Below, one piece after another: positions 45,297-56,880 of a stretch of 64,000 bases of DNA. The position numbers were made by a program, and so were the translations under genes. A model generated the notes under the pieces. The model was not told the DNA's origin, ran no database searches, and saw only the letters and a program-made list of their open reading frames with translations. The number at the start of each line of letters is the position of its first letter. The first letter of the stretch is position 1. Source of the DNA: Proales similis (lineage: Eukaryota; Rotifera; Eurotatoria; Ploima; Proalidae); assembly GCA_019059635.1 (NCBI GenBank), contig JAGVRJ010000003.1, positions 2,542,001-2,606,000 on the forward strand. Reading direction: 5' to 3'.

Positions 45297-46030
45297 TCTC
45301 TCGGTTTCGGATCTAAAGTTTTTATGAAGCAAGCGTGAAGCTCCTCGGGCAATGATACGATTTGAGTTGGCGTAGCGTTTCAAAGCAGTTCCCAAGCCGG
45401 TTCTCTCTCTCTCTCTCTTTTTCTCTCATTCGCTCGCTCTTTGTCGTTGTTGGTGTAAATTCGTCTCTGGCATGTACCAATTTGGCATCATTATTATAAT
45501 TTATGAGATATTTGCAAGCGAAGCGTTTGAGCAAATATAAACAAGATATGAAGAAGAGTTGGGATCGATTTGATGACGACCGTCACGAGCGGTCGAGAAG
45601 AGCGAGTAGCCTTGAGCAGAGTGGCACCAAGTGCTCGAGTAGGGCGATATTCGATTCGGTCGCAAACGATGCTTTCAAATCGAAGCGCTCTCGATCATCT
45701 TTAGTTCGAAGTTGAATCGTGTTTGAGCTGGCAGAAAGGAAATTGCTGATTCGACTGAGATTTTTCCGGCTTCGATCGGGCCTGGTTGTTATCGAAATGA
45801 CCAAGGCCATTTGGTTTATGGAGATAAGCGGTCTGGAGTTGAGCGACAGTTGCAATCGGATAATGGCAAGTTAGAACAGCAAGTGCAGAAGCATTCAGCG
45901 AATACATGCCAAGCGAGTCTCAGAGCGAACCATATGAACGCCTTCAGTTATGTAAAATAAGAAGTGAAAGAAGAGATTGAAGCGAGTCCTGATTGCGGTT
46001 TATTTGGGTCTAGATTGTCTTGAATCAAGA
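45297..46030. promoter_or_regulatory. Divergent promoter interval between ATP6V1F and NDUFS2
   Basis: A 734-bp gap between divergent start codons. It contains a TC run at 45403-45418 next to the ATP6V1F start, and open frames without homology (for example around 45503-45715). No TATA box is evident. Confidence 0.4.
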
Positions 46031-47923
46031 ATGCTCTCTAAGCTCGCAACGTTCGCTGGCCTGGGTCGAAGCAAAAGCATCAAATTGATCAAATGGACGC
46101 CGAGCGGCATGAACGCCCAGGCCAATCTATCTGGCTGGTCGAAGGAGAGAACGCTCCTGCTGCTTCAGTCGGCCAACGCAGTTTCTCTCACCTCGCAAAG
46201 GTAGTTTGCCGTTGCCGTCGAGCTCTGTCTAAGGCAGCCGATTGACTCTTGCTCACTAAGAAACAAGTCGTACTATGGCGAGCCGAGCGAATACAAGAGC
46301 TCAAACGAGCAGATCCTTCTCTATAACGACGAGATATCCGAAAAGTGGAAGCAGCTGCCCATAAACTGTGAGGCCTCGTCTGTTGCTCGTTTTTGCCTAA
46401 ACACTAATCGCGGCGTTGTAAAGCGCTCAGCACTGAAAGTCAAGGGACCGCATCGGCTGGTCAGAACGTGATTCTCAACTTTGGTCCTCAGCATCCGGCT
46501 GCGCACGGTGTGCTCCGACTCATCCTTGAGCTTGACGGAGAGGTTCATTCATTTCATTCTGAATCTAAATTGACTTCAATTTAACGAGGAGTTGTCTACA
46601 CACAGTTGGTGCGAAGAGCCGACCCGCACATCGGCCTTTTGCATCGAGGCACCGAGAAGCTCATCGAGTACAAGACCTACATACAAGCGCTGCCCTACTT
46701 CGACCGTCTCGACTATGTGAGCATGATGACCAACGAGCAGGTCTACTCGTTGGCCATCGAAAAGCTGCTTCACATCGACATACCGCCGCGAGCCAAGTTC
46801 ATTCGCAGTAAGTACCATTCCAGGCCATTTTCACAATTTAGGCAAATGTCTGAGCCAATTGAATAGCCATGTTCGCGGAGATCACGCGTCTGCTTAACCA
46901 TTTGATGGTGATCGGCACACACGCACTGGACATCGGCGCTTTGACCCCGTTCTTCTGGCTTTTCGAGGAAAGAGAAAAGGTTGGCAGCATTGCTCGAGTT
47001 GATTAGAAAACGATTTATCGAACACACACACACGCACAGATGATGGAGTTTTACGAACGAGTGTCAGGCGCTCGTCTGCACGCTGCCTACGTGCGACCTG
47101 GCGGTGTGGCGTTCGACCTGCCCATGGGCATCATGGACGATATTTACATATTCATTGAACAGTTCGCGCAGAGACTTGACGAGGTCGAGGATCTGTTGAC
47201 TGCCAATCGTTTGTGGCGAGCGAGAACCATCGGCATTGGCGTGGTCTCTGCCGAGGACGCACTCAATCTGGGCTTTAGCGGCCCGATGATCAGAGGATCG
47301 GGCATCAAATGGGATCTTAGAAAGGAGCAGCCTTACGACGCATACGACCAAGTCGAGTTTGACATCCCAGTGGGCAAGAACGGCGACACCTACGATCGCT
47401 ATCTCGTCCGCATGGAAGAAATGAGACAGAGCTTGAGAATAATTGAACAATGCTTGAACAAGATGCCAGGCGGCGAAGTGAAGGTCGACGACAACAAAGT
47501 GGTGCCACCGCGCAGGGCCGAGATGAAGGCAAGTGCCCTTGCTGACTTCACCCTCTCGCCGCTCTTTTGATTGTCTCGCAACCAGGAGTCGATGGAAGCG
47601 CTCATTCACCACTTCAAGCTGTTCACCGAAGGCTTCCAAGTTCCTCCGGGCGCCACCTATACGGCGATCGAGGCGCCCAAAGGTGAAATGGGCGTCTATT
47701 TGGTCTCGGATGGAACGAGCCGACCCTACAGATGCCACATTCGAGCTCCTGGCTTTGCTCACTTGGTATGCGTTTGCTCTGTCCCCTAATTAGAAATTCT
47801 CGCTCACTGAGCTCGTTATTTGTCAAGGCTGCACTCGACAAAGTCGCAAAGAATCACATGATTGCCGACTTGGTTGCCATCATCGGCACCATGGACATTG
47901 TATTCGGTGAAGTCGATAGATAA
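46031..47923 (+). CDS. NDUFS2: NADH:ubiquinone oxidoreductase 49-kDa core subunit
   Basis: A core subunit of the complex I quinone-binding module in the mitochondrial inner membrane. About eight exons join in phase. The first encodes a basic presequence ([20 protein letters not shown]). The conserved core begins with [18 protein letters not shown] and continues through [109 protein letters not shown] and [20 protein letters not shown]. It ends in [17 protein letters not shown], the invariant C-terminus of the family. The HPAAHG loop that lines the quinone site is intact. The start ATG at 46031 is preferred because a longer upstream frame lacks homology. AATAAA at about 47964 is the likely polyadenylation signal. 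Confidence 0.97.
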
Positions 47924-48248
47924 GCCCTTAAAGCAATCGCACACAGACCGGACGCTGAGAAAATAAATCTATTATATTAAAATATTGACGATGATCAAAA
48001 TCGTTTTCATGATCATCACGGCGATACAAATGACCATCAACTGCAAAAAGCGAATAGAAACTTGAAACAAAGTTGACCATTGCTCTTTTCCTTATTTCGT
48101 TTCCTGTAGGTCGGTTTGAGGCTTCTCTCGCAGTCGATAGGTTGGCAGTTTAGAATTCGGGTCGAACAACAGCAGCTCAGTGGGTTTTTTTTTATTAATT
48201 CCTAATTTAAAAACAATAGGAGAAAAACGGGAAGAGATTTTTTCGGAA
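47924..48248. other. Convergent 3' region of NDUFS2 and PTDSS1
   Basis: A 325-bp gap between convergent stop codons that carries the NDUFS2 polyadenylation signal. No coding signal is seen. Confidence 0.5.
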
Positions 48249-49698
48249 TTAATCGCTCTTTTTGCTTTTCGTCTCACTGCTCGCCTGCAGGTAGGGTCGA
48301 ACGCAGAACTGCCAGACAGTCCAAGCAGTGAGAACGCAACCAAATGCGATCCATGCGTTGGCGATGTGCGGCGGGAACGGCTTGGTCGCAGTTTGCCAGT
48401 CGAATTTGAGAACAATCAGCACCTCGGTTATCAGGATTGTGATTATAACCCAAGTCTGTGGACCCATGCGCTTGCACAGCCTTGCAAGGTCAGAAATGAG
48501 ATTCACTCGGAAGGAGGAAGAGGAGACGATTGAATGATGCTTACGGATTGTCCAGGTATTCGAAGCTTTCTCGCATGGCCACGGCGCCGATCAGCCACAT
48601 GAACACAAGTCGGCCCAGACACAGGAAATGGGGCGGCGGGATCCACAAGACCGATTTGAGGTAGAACGTGCCCAGCTCGCCGATGAAGAAAAAGCTGATC
48701 AAGACGATTGTGTAGATCCAACGCTTGAGACTAGATGTTGGCCGCCAGTCATAGTCGATCCAGTTGTAGGGGCTGAACTGGTTGACGATTCGCTTCAGCT
48801 TTCCTTTGAACGTCGGAATGTTCCAGAGGCCGCGCCAGTCGTAGGGCTTCATTGAAAAGTACTCGCAGGTCTTCATGCCGAAGTAGATACCAAGGCCGTT
48901 GCAGATCAAAAAGTCGAGCAGCCAATGATCCCACCAGCACTCGCCAAAGTTGGGCAGCTGGTGCTCAAGCGAGTATTCGAGCAGCTCAAAGCCGATGCTC
49001 ATCACATTGCACAGCCAGTAGTCTCTCAGAATGAGAGTCTTGAGCCACCAGCCGACAAAGTGGGTCACCACAAAGCCGTCCATTTTGTCCCAGAAATTGT
49101 GCCACGGGTCAGCCGGGTTGCTTTTGTCGTAGATTAGACAGTTGCCGCCGTAGTTCTTTTCGGGCAGCGGAACGCCCAGGTTCGGATCCAAATGTTTAAG
49201 CAGTTGCCGAGCGTCGTCCACACTCTAAATGCAGCGATGGTCAAAGCTGGCGTTTGCTTGGTGTAAAAAGCGTCGCCTACCTGAAAGAGAACGAATATGA
49301 GTGCAATTTCGTAGAGCACACTGCAGCAGAGAACCAGCCTCCACAGAGCCGGGTGAGGTCGAATGAATGGTCCGTCTGGCGTTTGAGTCACTCCGAATAA
49401 GATGAAAAAGAGGGCACAGGCGATCAGTCCTCTGAAAAACTAGCCCAGTCAGTGTGTGAAAGAGAGCCAAGGAGAGAGGAAGAGATGAAAACCTTTTCAT
49501 GTTGTAGTCAAAGTCGTGATCAGCATTTTCGATTAACGCGACATAGACGAGCACGCCCAGCATCAGGACAAGTACGGTGACTGTGTGAGCGCGCCAGAAA
49601 AAGCTCTGAGTGCCATCGTCTTTCACCAATTGCTCTTTTTTAATTTTGCTCTTTTGCCACTCGGAGTCGTCTGACTTTTGAAGCGAGTCGGTTTTCAT
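48249..49698 (-). CDS. PTDSS1: Phosphatidylserine synthase
   Basis: An ER multipass enzyme that makes phosphatidylserine by exchanging the head group of phosphatidylcholine or phosphatidylethanolamine for serine. About five exons are visible. They encode a charged N-terminus, [20 protein letters not shown], a membrane segment in [20 protein letters not shown] followed by [12 protein letters not shown], and then the long conserved exon with [79 protein letters not shown] and [15 protein letters not shown]. The last exon gives a final membrane pair and a Ser/Lys-rich cytosolic tail. These segments are the hallmarks of the PSS family. PTDSS1 rather than PTDSS2 is chosen from the overall pattern, with moderate certainty. 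Invertebrates often carry a single gene. Confidence 0.92.
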
Positions 49699-50100
49699 CT
49701 TTGACTTGAAGCTTGTCTTGTTTTGCTGCTTCTCGTTTTTTGCTCTGGCGCTCTCTTTCTTTCTCTCTCTCTCTCTGTCTCTTTCTCTCTCTCTGTCTCT
49801 TTCTCTATCTCTACTCCCGAATGCGCTCTGGTCTGCTGCTTCTAAACTAATTTAAACTGTTTTCCGATCGATTTTTCCCTTTTTTTTCCAAGAAATTTGA
49901 GCAAAGAGGAGCCTCGATGTAGATTGACAAAAGGTAGTCAGCCAAATTTACGTGCGAGCATCATTTGGCCGAATGAATTCTGCTCAAAATAAAAGAGAAC
50001 GACGCCTGAGGTGAGGATGGAAATCAATTTGACGAGTGAAAATTAGAGCCAAATCGATCGATACTCGACTCGGCTCGAGTGAGGCGAGTTTGATCAGGCT

Positions 50101-50233
50101 ATGGAGCTGTTGGATGTCAACGTGTACCTGACCATGGCCGTAATAAACGTGATCTCCGCTTATCGAGCGCGTCAGCTGGCCAGGCTTTCATGCAACCTAT
50201 CTATTTTCTCCTGTCCGATCAGTTCATTCGCAC
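50101..50233 (+). other. Open frame of uncertain status upstream of let-7
   Basis: The frame begins MELLDVNVYLTMAVINVISA and has codon use similar to real exons of this window for its first 30 codons. I recognise no homology and cannot find a continuing exon. It could be a first exon, part of the microRNA host transcript, or chance. Confidence 0.15.
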
Positions 50234-51725
50234 AAGGTGAAGAAGCGCGCGCGCAATGTATGCAGCCGCCTAGGATCATACAGCCGAGCCGATATTTGTT
50301 TTCATTTTTGCTCTGCATTCGATCAGACAACCGCGAACAAGTTTAAAGGCCCGATTCAACTGCAGAGTAGAAATGAGCATCAGAGAGTCACTCCCGAAGC
50401 GTCTAATTCCATCACAACCAGCTCGTCATGCTCAACTTGAATTAGGTGCACTGACTTGTTCAGGTGAGCACTTTTTAATTTATTTTCTCTGTTTTCGGTC
50501 TTATTCAAGCATTCGAATAAAATTTGCGATCAGCATCTCTTCGATTTGCTTTTGTTAGGGTTTCGCTTAAATTTGTCCCAAATATAAATTGAGAGCTATG
50601 ATTCTAATGTGAATTTAAAAGCAGCCCCTGATAGTTGCTATCTTCCAACTTTTATGAGGCAGCCACTCCTGTTCGACTGCGTGCATGATTGTGTGTGTGT
50701 GTGCCTTTCTCTCTCTCTCTCTCTCTCCATCTTTGCTCTGGTCCCCCTCATTTTCTCTTATCCACTTGATTATTTCATGTTCATCTCATCGCTTAATTAG
50801 ACATGCTGCTGCTGCTGCTGCATTGTGCAGGAAACTTATTTTTAATTTGCATTCTAGTTCTAAGATAAGCAGCGCGCAGCCACCAGGGCAATCGGTCGTC
50901 TAAAAATGTTGTTGTTTTTTTTTCTCTTTCTTTTATTCTAGACGCCAAGAGCGGCCTATATTATGTTAGCGTTACTTATTATCAAATGAACGCCATGTAA
51001 CATTATGCCTGTGCGAGATGGTTGCCTGTCGACGGCTAAGACCTTGAACGCGCTCATAATTGCGTGCAATTATGACGTGAGTCAGACGCCTGTTTGCCAC
51101 TCGACTCTAAAACGCCACTTTGAACATTAGATTAGCATTATGCTTGGATTTCAAACGCACAGCCCAGAGGCGCCCGCTCTTGTTCGCAATCTCAATTTCA
51201 TAATTTCTCGTCGGTTGCCGCGCCGTTGCTCGAGAAAAAAACTCATATTTATATTCTCCTCATCGTTTAAGCCTAATTCAAGTTGATTATTTTCTTTGTC
51301 GACTTTTCTTTCAAATGCTTTGCTCTCGGGTCCTTTTCGGTCCATTTTTCAAACAAGCCTCATTCCAGCTTCTTGCATCTTATCATTTTTGTTGCAACGC
51401 GTTTCCTTCGCTCCGGCCGGCTATGCGATCAGTCTAGGCTACATAGGCCTAGAGTTCATAGATGCGTTTTGCTTGGCCTTTTTAAATGGTCGCAATCAGC
51501 AGCTCCAATATTTAGTTTTATGAAGCTTTTTTTTGCTCATTTCTTTTCATTTGCTTTAGTCAGAATTCGTTTGAAATGGCAAGCCTACACCCAAGGACAA
51601 ATGAAACAACGCCTACAAAGCCTAGCAGTGCGCATTTATTTGCAGCCTTTGGCCTTGCGGCAAGCGTCTGTTGAGAGTGACAGCATTCGTTTGAGAATCG
51701 GCAACTGTTTTCATTTGAGCCGAGT

Positions 51726-51831
51726 CTGACGCTTGATGTGAGGTAGTTGGTTGTATGGTTTAGATAAAATCGGCGATCTTTGACATCAAGAGTCGCTGCT
51801 AGCCATACAGCCTGCTAGCTTAAACCAAGCG
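51726..51831 (+). ncRNA. let-7: let-7 microRNA precursor
   Basis: The mature microRNA occupies 51739-51760 on the plus strand and begins with the invariant let-7 seed TGAGGTAG. It continues TTGGTTGTATGGTT. Compared with canonical let-7 it differs at position 10 (A to T) and position 19 (A to G). The opposite arm at 51802-51823 (beginning GCCATACAGCCTGCTAGC) pairs with it, closely resembling known let-7 star strands. The outer stem is extended by GCTTG and CAAGC, and a loop of about 40 nt separates the arms. let-7 controls developmental timing and differentiation by repressing mRNAs through seed pairing. mir-125 follows 230 nt downstream on the same strand, as in the bilaterian let-7 complex. 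Confidence 0.93.
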
Positions 51832-51954
51832 GCAGTCATTCGTCAAACATAGTGCGAGTGACAATTGACAGAGAGTGAGAGCCGGACTGAGAGAGAGAGA
51901 GAGAGAAGCCGCGAAGGAAAAGCCAGAATAGTCGTCAGTTGACTCTCAGAGACT

Positions 51955-52040
51955 TGAGAGCCTCCTTCTCCCTGAGACCCTAACTTGTAATAAACGTAAC
52001 AATCATTTACGGGTTAGCTCCTCAGGTACCAGGCGGCTTG
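51955..52040 (+). ncRNA. mir-125: mir-125 (lin-4 family) microRNA precursor
   Basis: The mature strand lies at 51969-51990 and starts with TCCCTGAGACCCTAACTTGT, identical to bilaterian miR-125 over its first 20 nt; only the end differs (AA instead of GA). The opposite arm around 52009-52030 (ACGGGTTAGCTCCTCAGG) pairs with it: TAACTTGT with ACGGGTTA, including G-U pairs, and CCTGAG with CTCAGG. The loop is about 18 nt. The family (lin-4 in nematodes) acts in developmental timing. It was probably transcribed together with let-7, which lies just upstream. Confidence 0.94.
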
Positions 52041-53596
52041 TATAGTTTTGATTAAGAGCAAAACAAAATTTGAACGCATCAACTGACGCGCCGATTTCTG
52101 CTTTTGAATTCTTTTTTTTTATTTGCATTTGATTAATATTTACTAATTGAACATGAAATTTAATAAACTTTTGGCCGGATCCATTCGATTTTTGTCTGCT
52201 TCCAGTCGTCGCAAAAGTAGCCGGAGACAATCTCCCTTTGAACAAAAAAAAAGTGATTAGATAAGAGAAAGGCGTGAGCGAGACTCACAAGACAATTAGA
52301 CCAAATTAGGCAAGCGAGCAAGCAAACAAAGTCAAGCAACAAAAAATGCGAGAAAATTCCAAGCAACACAGAATAAAACAAAAAGAACACTTAGAGCAAC
52401 TTGAGGACTAACGGCCAACAAGCGAGGACAGACAGGCGAGCGAGAGAGAAGCAGGCGAGAAAAAATAATAAAGAACGGATAGAAACGTTAAGACGAACGG
52501 CTAGCAGTTAGAGTTGTTTGATAGCATGAATGCAGAGAGTTGAGGGCATTTACTCTGTTCTGATTAGACTTGCAGGATAGAGAGCGCAATGTTATTGTTC
52601 GCCAGTGGGCTGTTTTTTCATTTTGAAGTTCTTAATCAAGTCAACGATGCTTCTGAAGTTCAATGAAGCCGATTAGGAGGTTGATTGAAAGAGAATTAAG
52701 ATGAATCGATGTTTGAGCCATTAGAGAGATAGAGCAGTTAGCAAGAGCGCATATGTGGTTAACGTCAGTTGACTCGGAGTTAGGTCGTTTAGTGAATTTT
52801 AACTGAGCTCAGCAAACGTACGAAAAGTACCGATAAGCGCAGTGCATAGAGCTCTACAGACTTGCGTCTGCACGACCGGAATGAGTGAGTGTCGGGTCCT
52901 CTGTAAGCTTCCTTGGTTCATAAATGCGATAAACAAACACAGCAATAACTCGGATTTATGGATGGGTTGATGCGGCAAGCAGAGAAAAGAAGCAGGAAAT
53001 AGCCAACCGAGTGCTAGACATTCTCAAACCCGAAGCCAACAATAAAAGCGCACAAATACCAGAAGTATGGCCGCTAGGCATAAGCCCATCGTCTAATTGA
53101 CTCCTTAAACTTGCTATGAGCAAGACAGGGTTCAGGTTTAGAGCAAAAGCACAGGATGAGTCCAATGAAATTACTAGCAAGGACAAACACCTAAAGCTCT
53201 GAAAGGACAAAGCGAGCCTATCGCAGACCGGTCACAGACTCATAAAGCAGCAGCAGCAGCTGGCGCGACAGGGCTATTCTAAGCGACTGGGAAGCAAGCG
53301 TTTCGCGCTCAATTCTACCTCTATTGCTCAGCTCAACGGCTTTATCGAAACGTCTCTGAGGTTCCAAGTTAAGAACTGCTTGAAATTGCGCACCAAGCAG
53401 ATTTTCAAGTCGCTTATGATTTCAGGATTAGAAATTCTCGAAAAAGAGACGAAAAGTGGGAAGACGGACATCGAAAAGAAACGGATTCTTTTCGTAGCTA
53501 ACAGTGACTTGGAAACAGTCGGCTAGGACGAAACTGGTCAAGAAAGGCCGAGCCAAAGAGGCTGATTCAAATCAAATTGAACCAATAAATCGATAA

Positions 53597-55701
53597 CTAC
53601 CTGAAGTTGACCTCACCGTCGCCGTCCTCGTCCAGAGTGTTGAGTAAAATGTCGATATCTTCGTCGGAGAATTTCATGTCCAAGCCCTTGAGACCAAATG
53701 GCCAAAACGAGGCAAACGGAGCAAGAACAGGCCGCTATTACGATCATTCCGTTGCGAAACTCTTCCCTCGACACGCTCATGCTGCCGTCCTTGTCGAATT
53801 TGTTGAAAAAGTCGATCAAACGAATGTTGTGCTTTTCAATGTAGTTGCGCAGACGAACGATGGGATGGAGCCGAGCCTTGGGCTTGGTGCGAAGCTCGTC
53901 CGAGCCCGTTCGGATTTGCATATTCGGAAACAGAGTTCGAAAGCTCTTTAGCTCTTCTTTGAAGAACGTGTCCACCACAATGTCCTGTTTGAAGAGTCAG
54001 CGTGGCCGTCAGTAAAGTAAAACACTTTCGGCAAGTTCTTACACTCATGTCAATTAGCTCAAGCTTGCTGTCCGGGTTTTTCTGAAGAGCCTTGATTATT
54101 GAAAAGCAGCCGGGCGACTCCATCGGATTTTTCCCAATCTGGCAAAACAGCAAATCGGTGAGAAGTGGTGCGCTCGTGTCCACTTTTTGCCACTGACCTT
54201 GAAAATTCGGAGAGCAAGATTGGCCATCAAACCTTTGGCTAAATATACAGCGCCCTCGGTGGCGATTCGATTGTTACTATTCGATCAAGTTTGAGTTAGA
54301 AATACTGAGATGAAACCGATCGGATGTTGTAGGAGCAACCTGAGATCGAGCTCTTCGAGTGTCTCGTTATCTTTGAGTGTTTTCATCAGCGCTTTGGCTC
54401 CTTCTTGGGCGAAGCCGTTCCAGCCGATGTCGAGTCTCTTCAGCGTGCCGTTCTCCTTCAAGAGTAATCACGTGTGATGCCAAAATGTGTATTCATGCAC
54501 CGCAACGGAGACTTACGGAAAGCGCCTTGGCGATCGCAATCGCGCCTTTTCGTCTGATGCTGTTCCAGCTCAGATTTAAGGTGTGGAGACTCACGTTCTC
54601 GACCAGGGCACCTGCAATCACCTTGCCCGCCTCTTCGCCAAGGTCGTTATGGCTCAAGTCCAAGTGTTCGATTTTTATGTTTGTCTACGAACGAGTCGAA
54701 GGTGAGCACGCGATAATCTGGCGGCGGAATGCAGGCTCACACTCATGATCTCGGCCAGGTAGGGGGCGCACGAGTCGTCGAAGCAGTTTCCTTGAAGAAT
54801 CAAGTGACTGACGGTGTTGTTTTGCTTGAGCACTTCGCACAGCATTTGACTGCCGCGGCGCGACAGTCGATTATCAGATAGATTCTAGTTTTTGCTGATT
54901 CGTTAGCTTTCCGCTGTTCAGTTTGCATACGTTCGGCAGACATTACCAGTTCGCTGATAAAGCAGTTCTCCTTGAGCATCTTGGCGATGAAATCAGAGCC
55001 ATCGGGCCCTATCCAGTTGTCGCTCAAATCGAGACGAGTTACAGTCGAGTTGTTCTTTGATACTCAACCTTGAAGCGTGCACCAACAATCTGAATGGCTC
55101 AAGGTTTACCATAAGGGCGGCGGAGACCGGCCGAATTCCGCTTGTGCCCAGGCCGTGGTGTTTGAGTGAAAGCTGAGAGTCATTAAGCTGACGAACAAAA
55201 CTGGACGCAGGCACGATCCTGTTCTTGCGGCAGCTGTCCAGATAAATCCCTTGCGAGGTGAAGTCCTTGATCTTCTCGTCTGTTTTCAAACGCAAAAATA
55301 AACAAAAATAAACGTTAGCGCGATTGGCAGCCAGTTTGACTCAGTGAAGAGGACGCGGATTTGAAAACGGATAAATGTGAAAATGAAGGAAATTAACCTA
55401 AACTCTGGCTAGTTTTCTCAACGTTGTCCTCTCCGTTCGATTTTAAATTGCCAACAGTGAGAGAGCGAATCAGGGCCGGGTAGTGGTCGGGATCTTTGTC
55501 TCTCGACTGGAAGCGCTTTTCAGACTCCATAAGCCGGAGACTGGCCAACAGCTGTTCGTCTCTGAGGCCGTAATGCTTCGCCTCTGTAATCAGCTCGTCG
55601 GTCGCATCGGATCGGTAGCCGTCCGACTCTTCGTTTTCCAGCTGAACTGTTAGCTCAAGCGCTTGCTTTGACTGCCTACGAGCAGCGCCAGTTTCCATCA
55701 T
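53597..55701 (-). CDS. LRRC74A: LRRC74-like leucine-rich-repeat protein with C-terminal EF-hand
   Basis: A cytosolic protein of ribonuclease-inhibitor-type leucine-rich repeats. About nine exons are joined in phase. The N-terminal 100 residues are polar (MMETGAARRQ, SDGYRSDATDEL). Around eight repeats follow, with the L-x-L-S-x-N signature: VTRLDLSDNWIGPDG, LNLSDNRLSRRG, LILQGNCFDDS, HLDLSHNDLGEEAG, LNLSWNSIRRKG, LDIGWNGFAQEG, LDLSNNRIATEG and FKIGKNPMESPG. The C-terminus contains an EF-hand loop, DKDGSMSVSREEF, and a second loop, DEDGDGEVNFR, that stops one residue short of the calcium-liganding glutamate. This arrangement matches the LRRC74A/B family, whose function is poorly known. The last reading frame stop (53597-53599) overlaps a possible splice donor, so a further 3' exon cannot be excluded. 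Confidence 0.8.
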
Positions 55702-56397
55702 GTCAATCGATCGAACGCAAAATCAACTCGGCTGTTCTAGCTCAACTTGCAATATTCTTTAACCATCAAGGCTGAATGCGAGCGACTAGGAAATTTCAGA
55801 GAAAAAGAGATAAGCGAACGAGTGCGGTTGAGATAACAGAGACAGACGCTCAGTCGGTGCAGTCAAACACACAGTTACAGTTTGTCTGCTTTTTCGTTCA
55901 TCTCTTGCCTCTCAAGAGGGTTTCCTTTTCTGTTTCGAGCGCGGCCTCAAAGGCTTATGCAAACAAAAATCAAATAAAAGTTAAAAATAATAATTCGTCT
56001 GAGAGAGAGAAAGAGTGAGAAGCGAACCGCTCAATACGGCTCAGTTGTTCTCACCCAACTCAAATCATCGAGCTGAACAGTGCCGCAATAATTCAGCTGG
56101 CTTCCGCCACTCACAGCACTCTGATGCTGTGTGTTTATCCACCCTCAAAAGCACGCGAGATCGTCGTCGCAGCCATTGCAATATAAGCGATTGCCGCTTT
56201 AGTCGAGTCTTTGAACTTTGTGAAAACATTCACGTCACGTCGAGTTGTTTCTCTAAAACTGCCGCCTTTCTCCCTCTCTCTCTCTCTCTCGTTTCGGGCT
56301 GTGCATCGATGTTCATTTCGTAAAGGCAAGATGGCAAACAACAACTCGGTTAGCAACGCCGTTGATAAGTCAACTGCTACACTTCGCCTTATCTAAG
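55702..56397. other. Non-coding interval between LRRC74-like and acidic-protein genes
   Basis: This 0.7-kb gap holds the promoter of the LRRC74-like gene and the 3' UTR of the next minus-strand gene. A TC run lies at 56274-56290. A 21-codon frame starting at 56331 is not supported. Confidence 0.45.
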
Positions 56398-56880
56398 TCA
56401 GAGTGGAGCATTTCTGCTCGTTTTGATGCCTGCGAGCGGTAGAATGCTAGCACCAGTGACTTGCTCTTTCCTCTTCACTCGTTTGATTTTAGAAGCAGCT
56501 TTCTCACCTTCGATCTCAATGTCCGTGTCCCAATCGTCGTTCTCAATCGGATCGGCATCCGAGTCTGATTCGCTGCTTTCGTTTACTCGGTTCACTGCTC
56601 TGGATCTCGCTGATTTGAGCTCGTCGCCATCGCTCGAGTCGGTCGATGTTGCGTTCTTAAGTGCGGCGCTACTGCTCTTTCGTTCGCTCAATTTCAGCGA
56701 CACAGTTTTGGGCCTTTTTTCCTTTTCGCTTCTTTTCGCCTGTCGATTTGCCTCATCTTGCTCGCGACTGAGCCACTTGAATTGAAGCGTGGATGCGCGA
56801 GCCAGAAGATTCGGCCAACTTCAACTTACCCGTCGCTGGTCAACGGTGCTCGGTCTCGATCGGTAATGGTGATTGAACAT
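56398..56880 (-). CDS. Unrecognised acidic, Ser/Lys-rich small protein
   Basis: Two exons join in phase 0 (56880-56830 and about 56779-56398) to give about 145 residues. The N-terminus is MFNHHYRSRPSTVDQRR followed by WLSREQDEANRQAKRSEKEK. A Ser/Asp/Glu-rich central part (STDSSDGDELKSARSRA, SESDSDADPIENDDWDTDIE) leads to a basic patch (KIKRVKRKE) and a short hydrophobic-neutral tail (ASILPLAGIKTS). I do not recognise it. The composition suggests a nuclear or RNA-associated protein that is largely disordered, with likely casein-kinase-2 sites, but this is inference. The splice donor (GGTAAGT) is strong, and codon use agrees with neighbouring genes, so I think it is real. Confidence 0.55.

Larger units (their letters stand above)
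49699..53596. other. Non-coding block hosting the let-7/mir-125 cluster
   Basis: Apart from the two microRNA hairpins I found no supported gene. The left end contains the PTDSS1 promoter and long TC runs (49753-49805). An open frame at 50101-50346 starts with good codon use but has no homology and no clear continuation. The right part, to 53596, probably includes the 3' flank of the LRRC74-like gene. The plus-strand primary transcript of the microRNAs must start somewhere in 50-51.7 kb. Confidence 0.55.

Noticed and set aside
56331-56396. Short plus-strand frame beginning MANNNSVSNAVDK
   Set aside because: Ends after 21 codons with no donor and lies opposite the 3' end of another gene.
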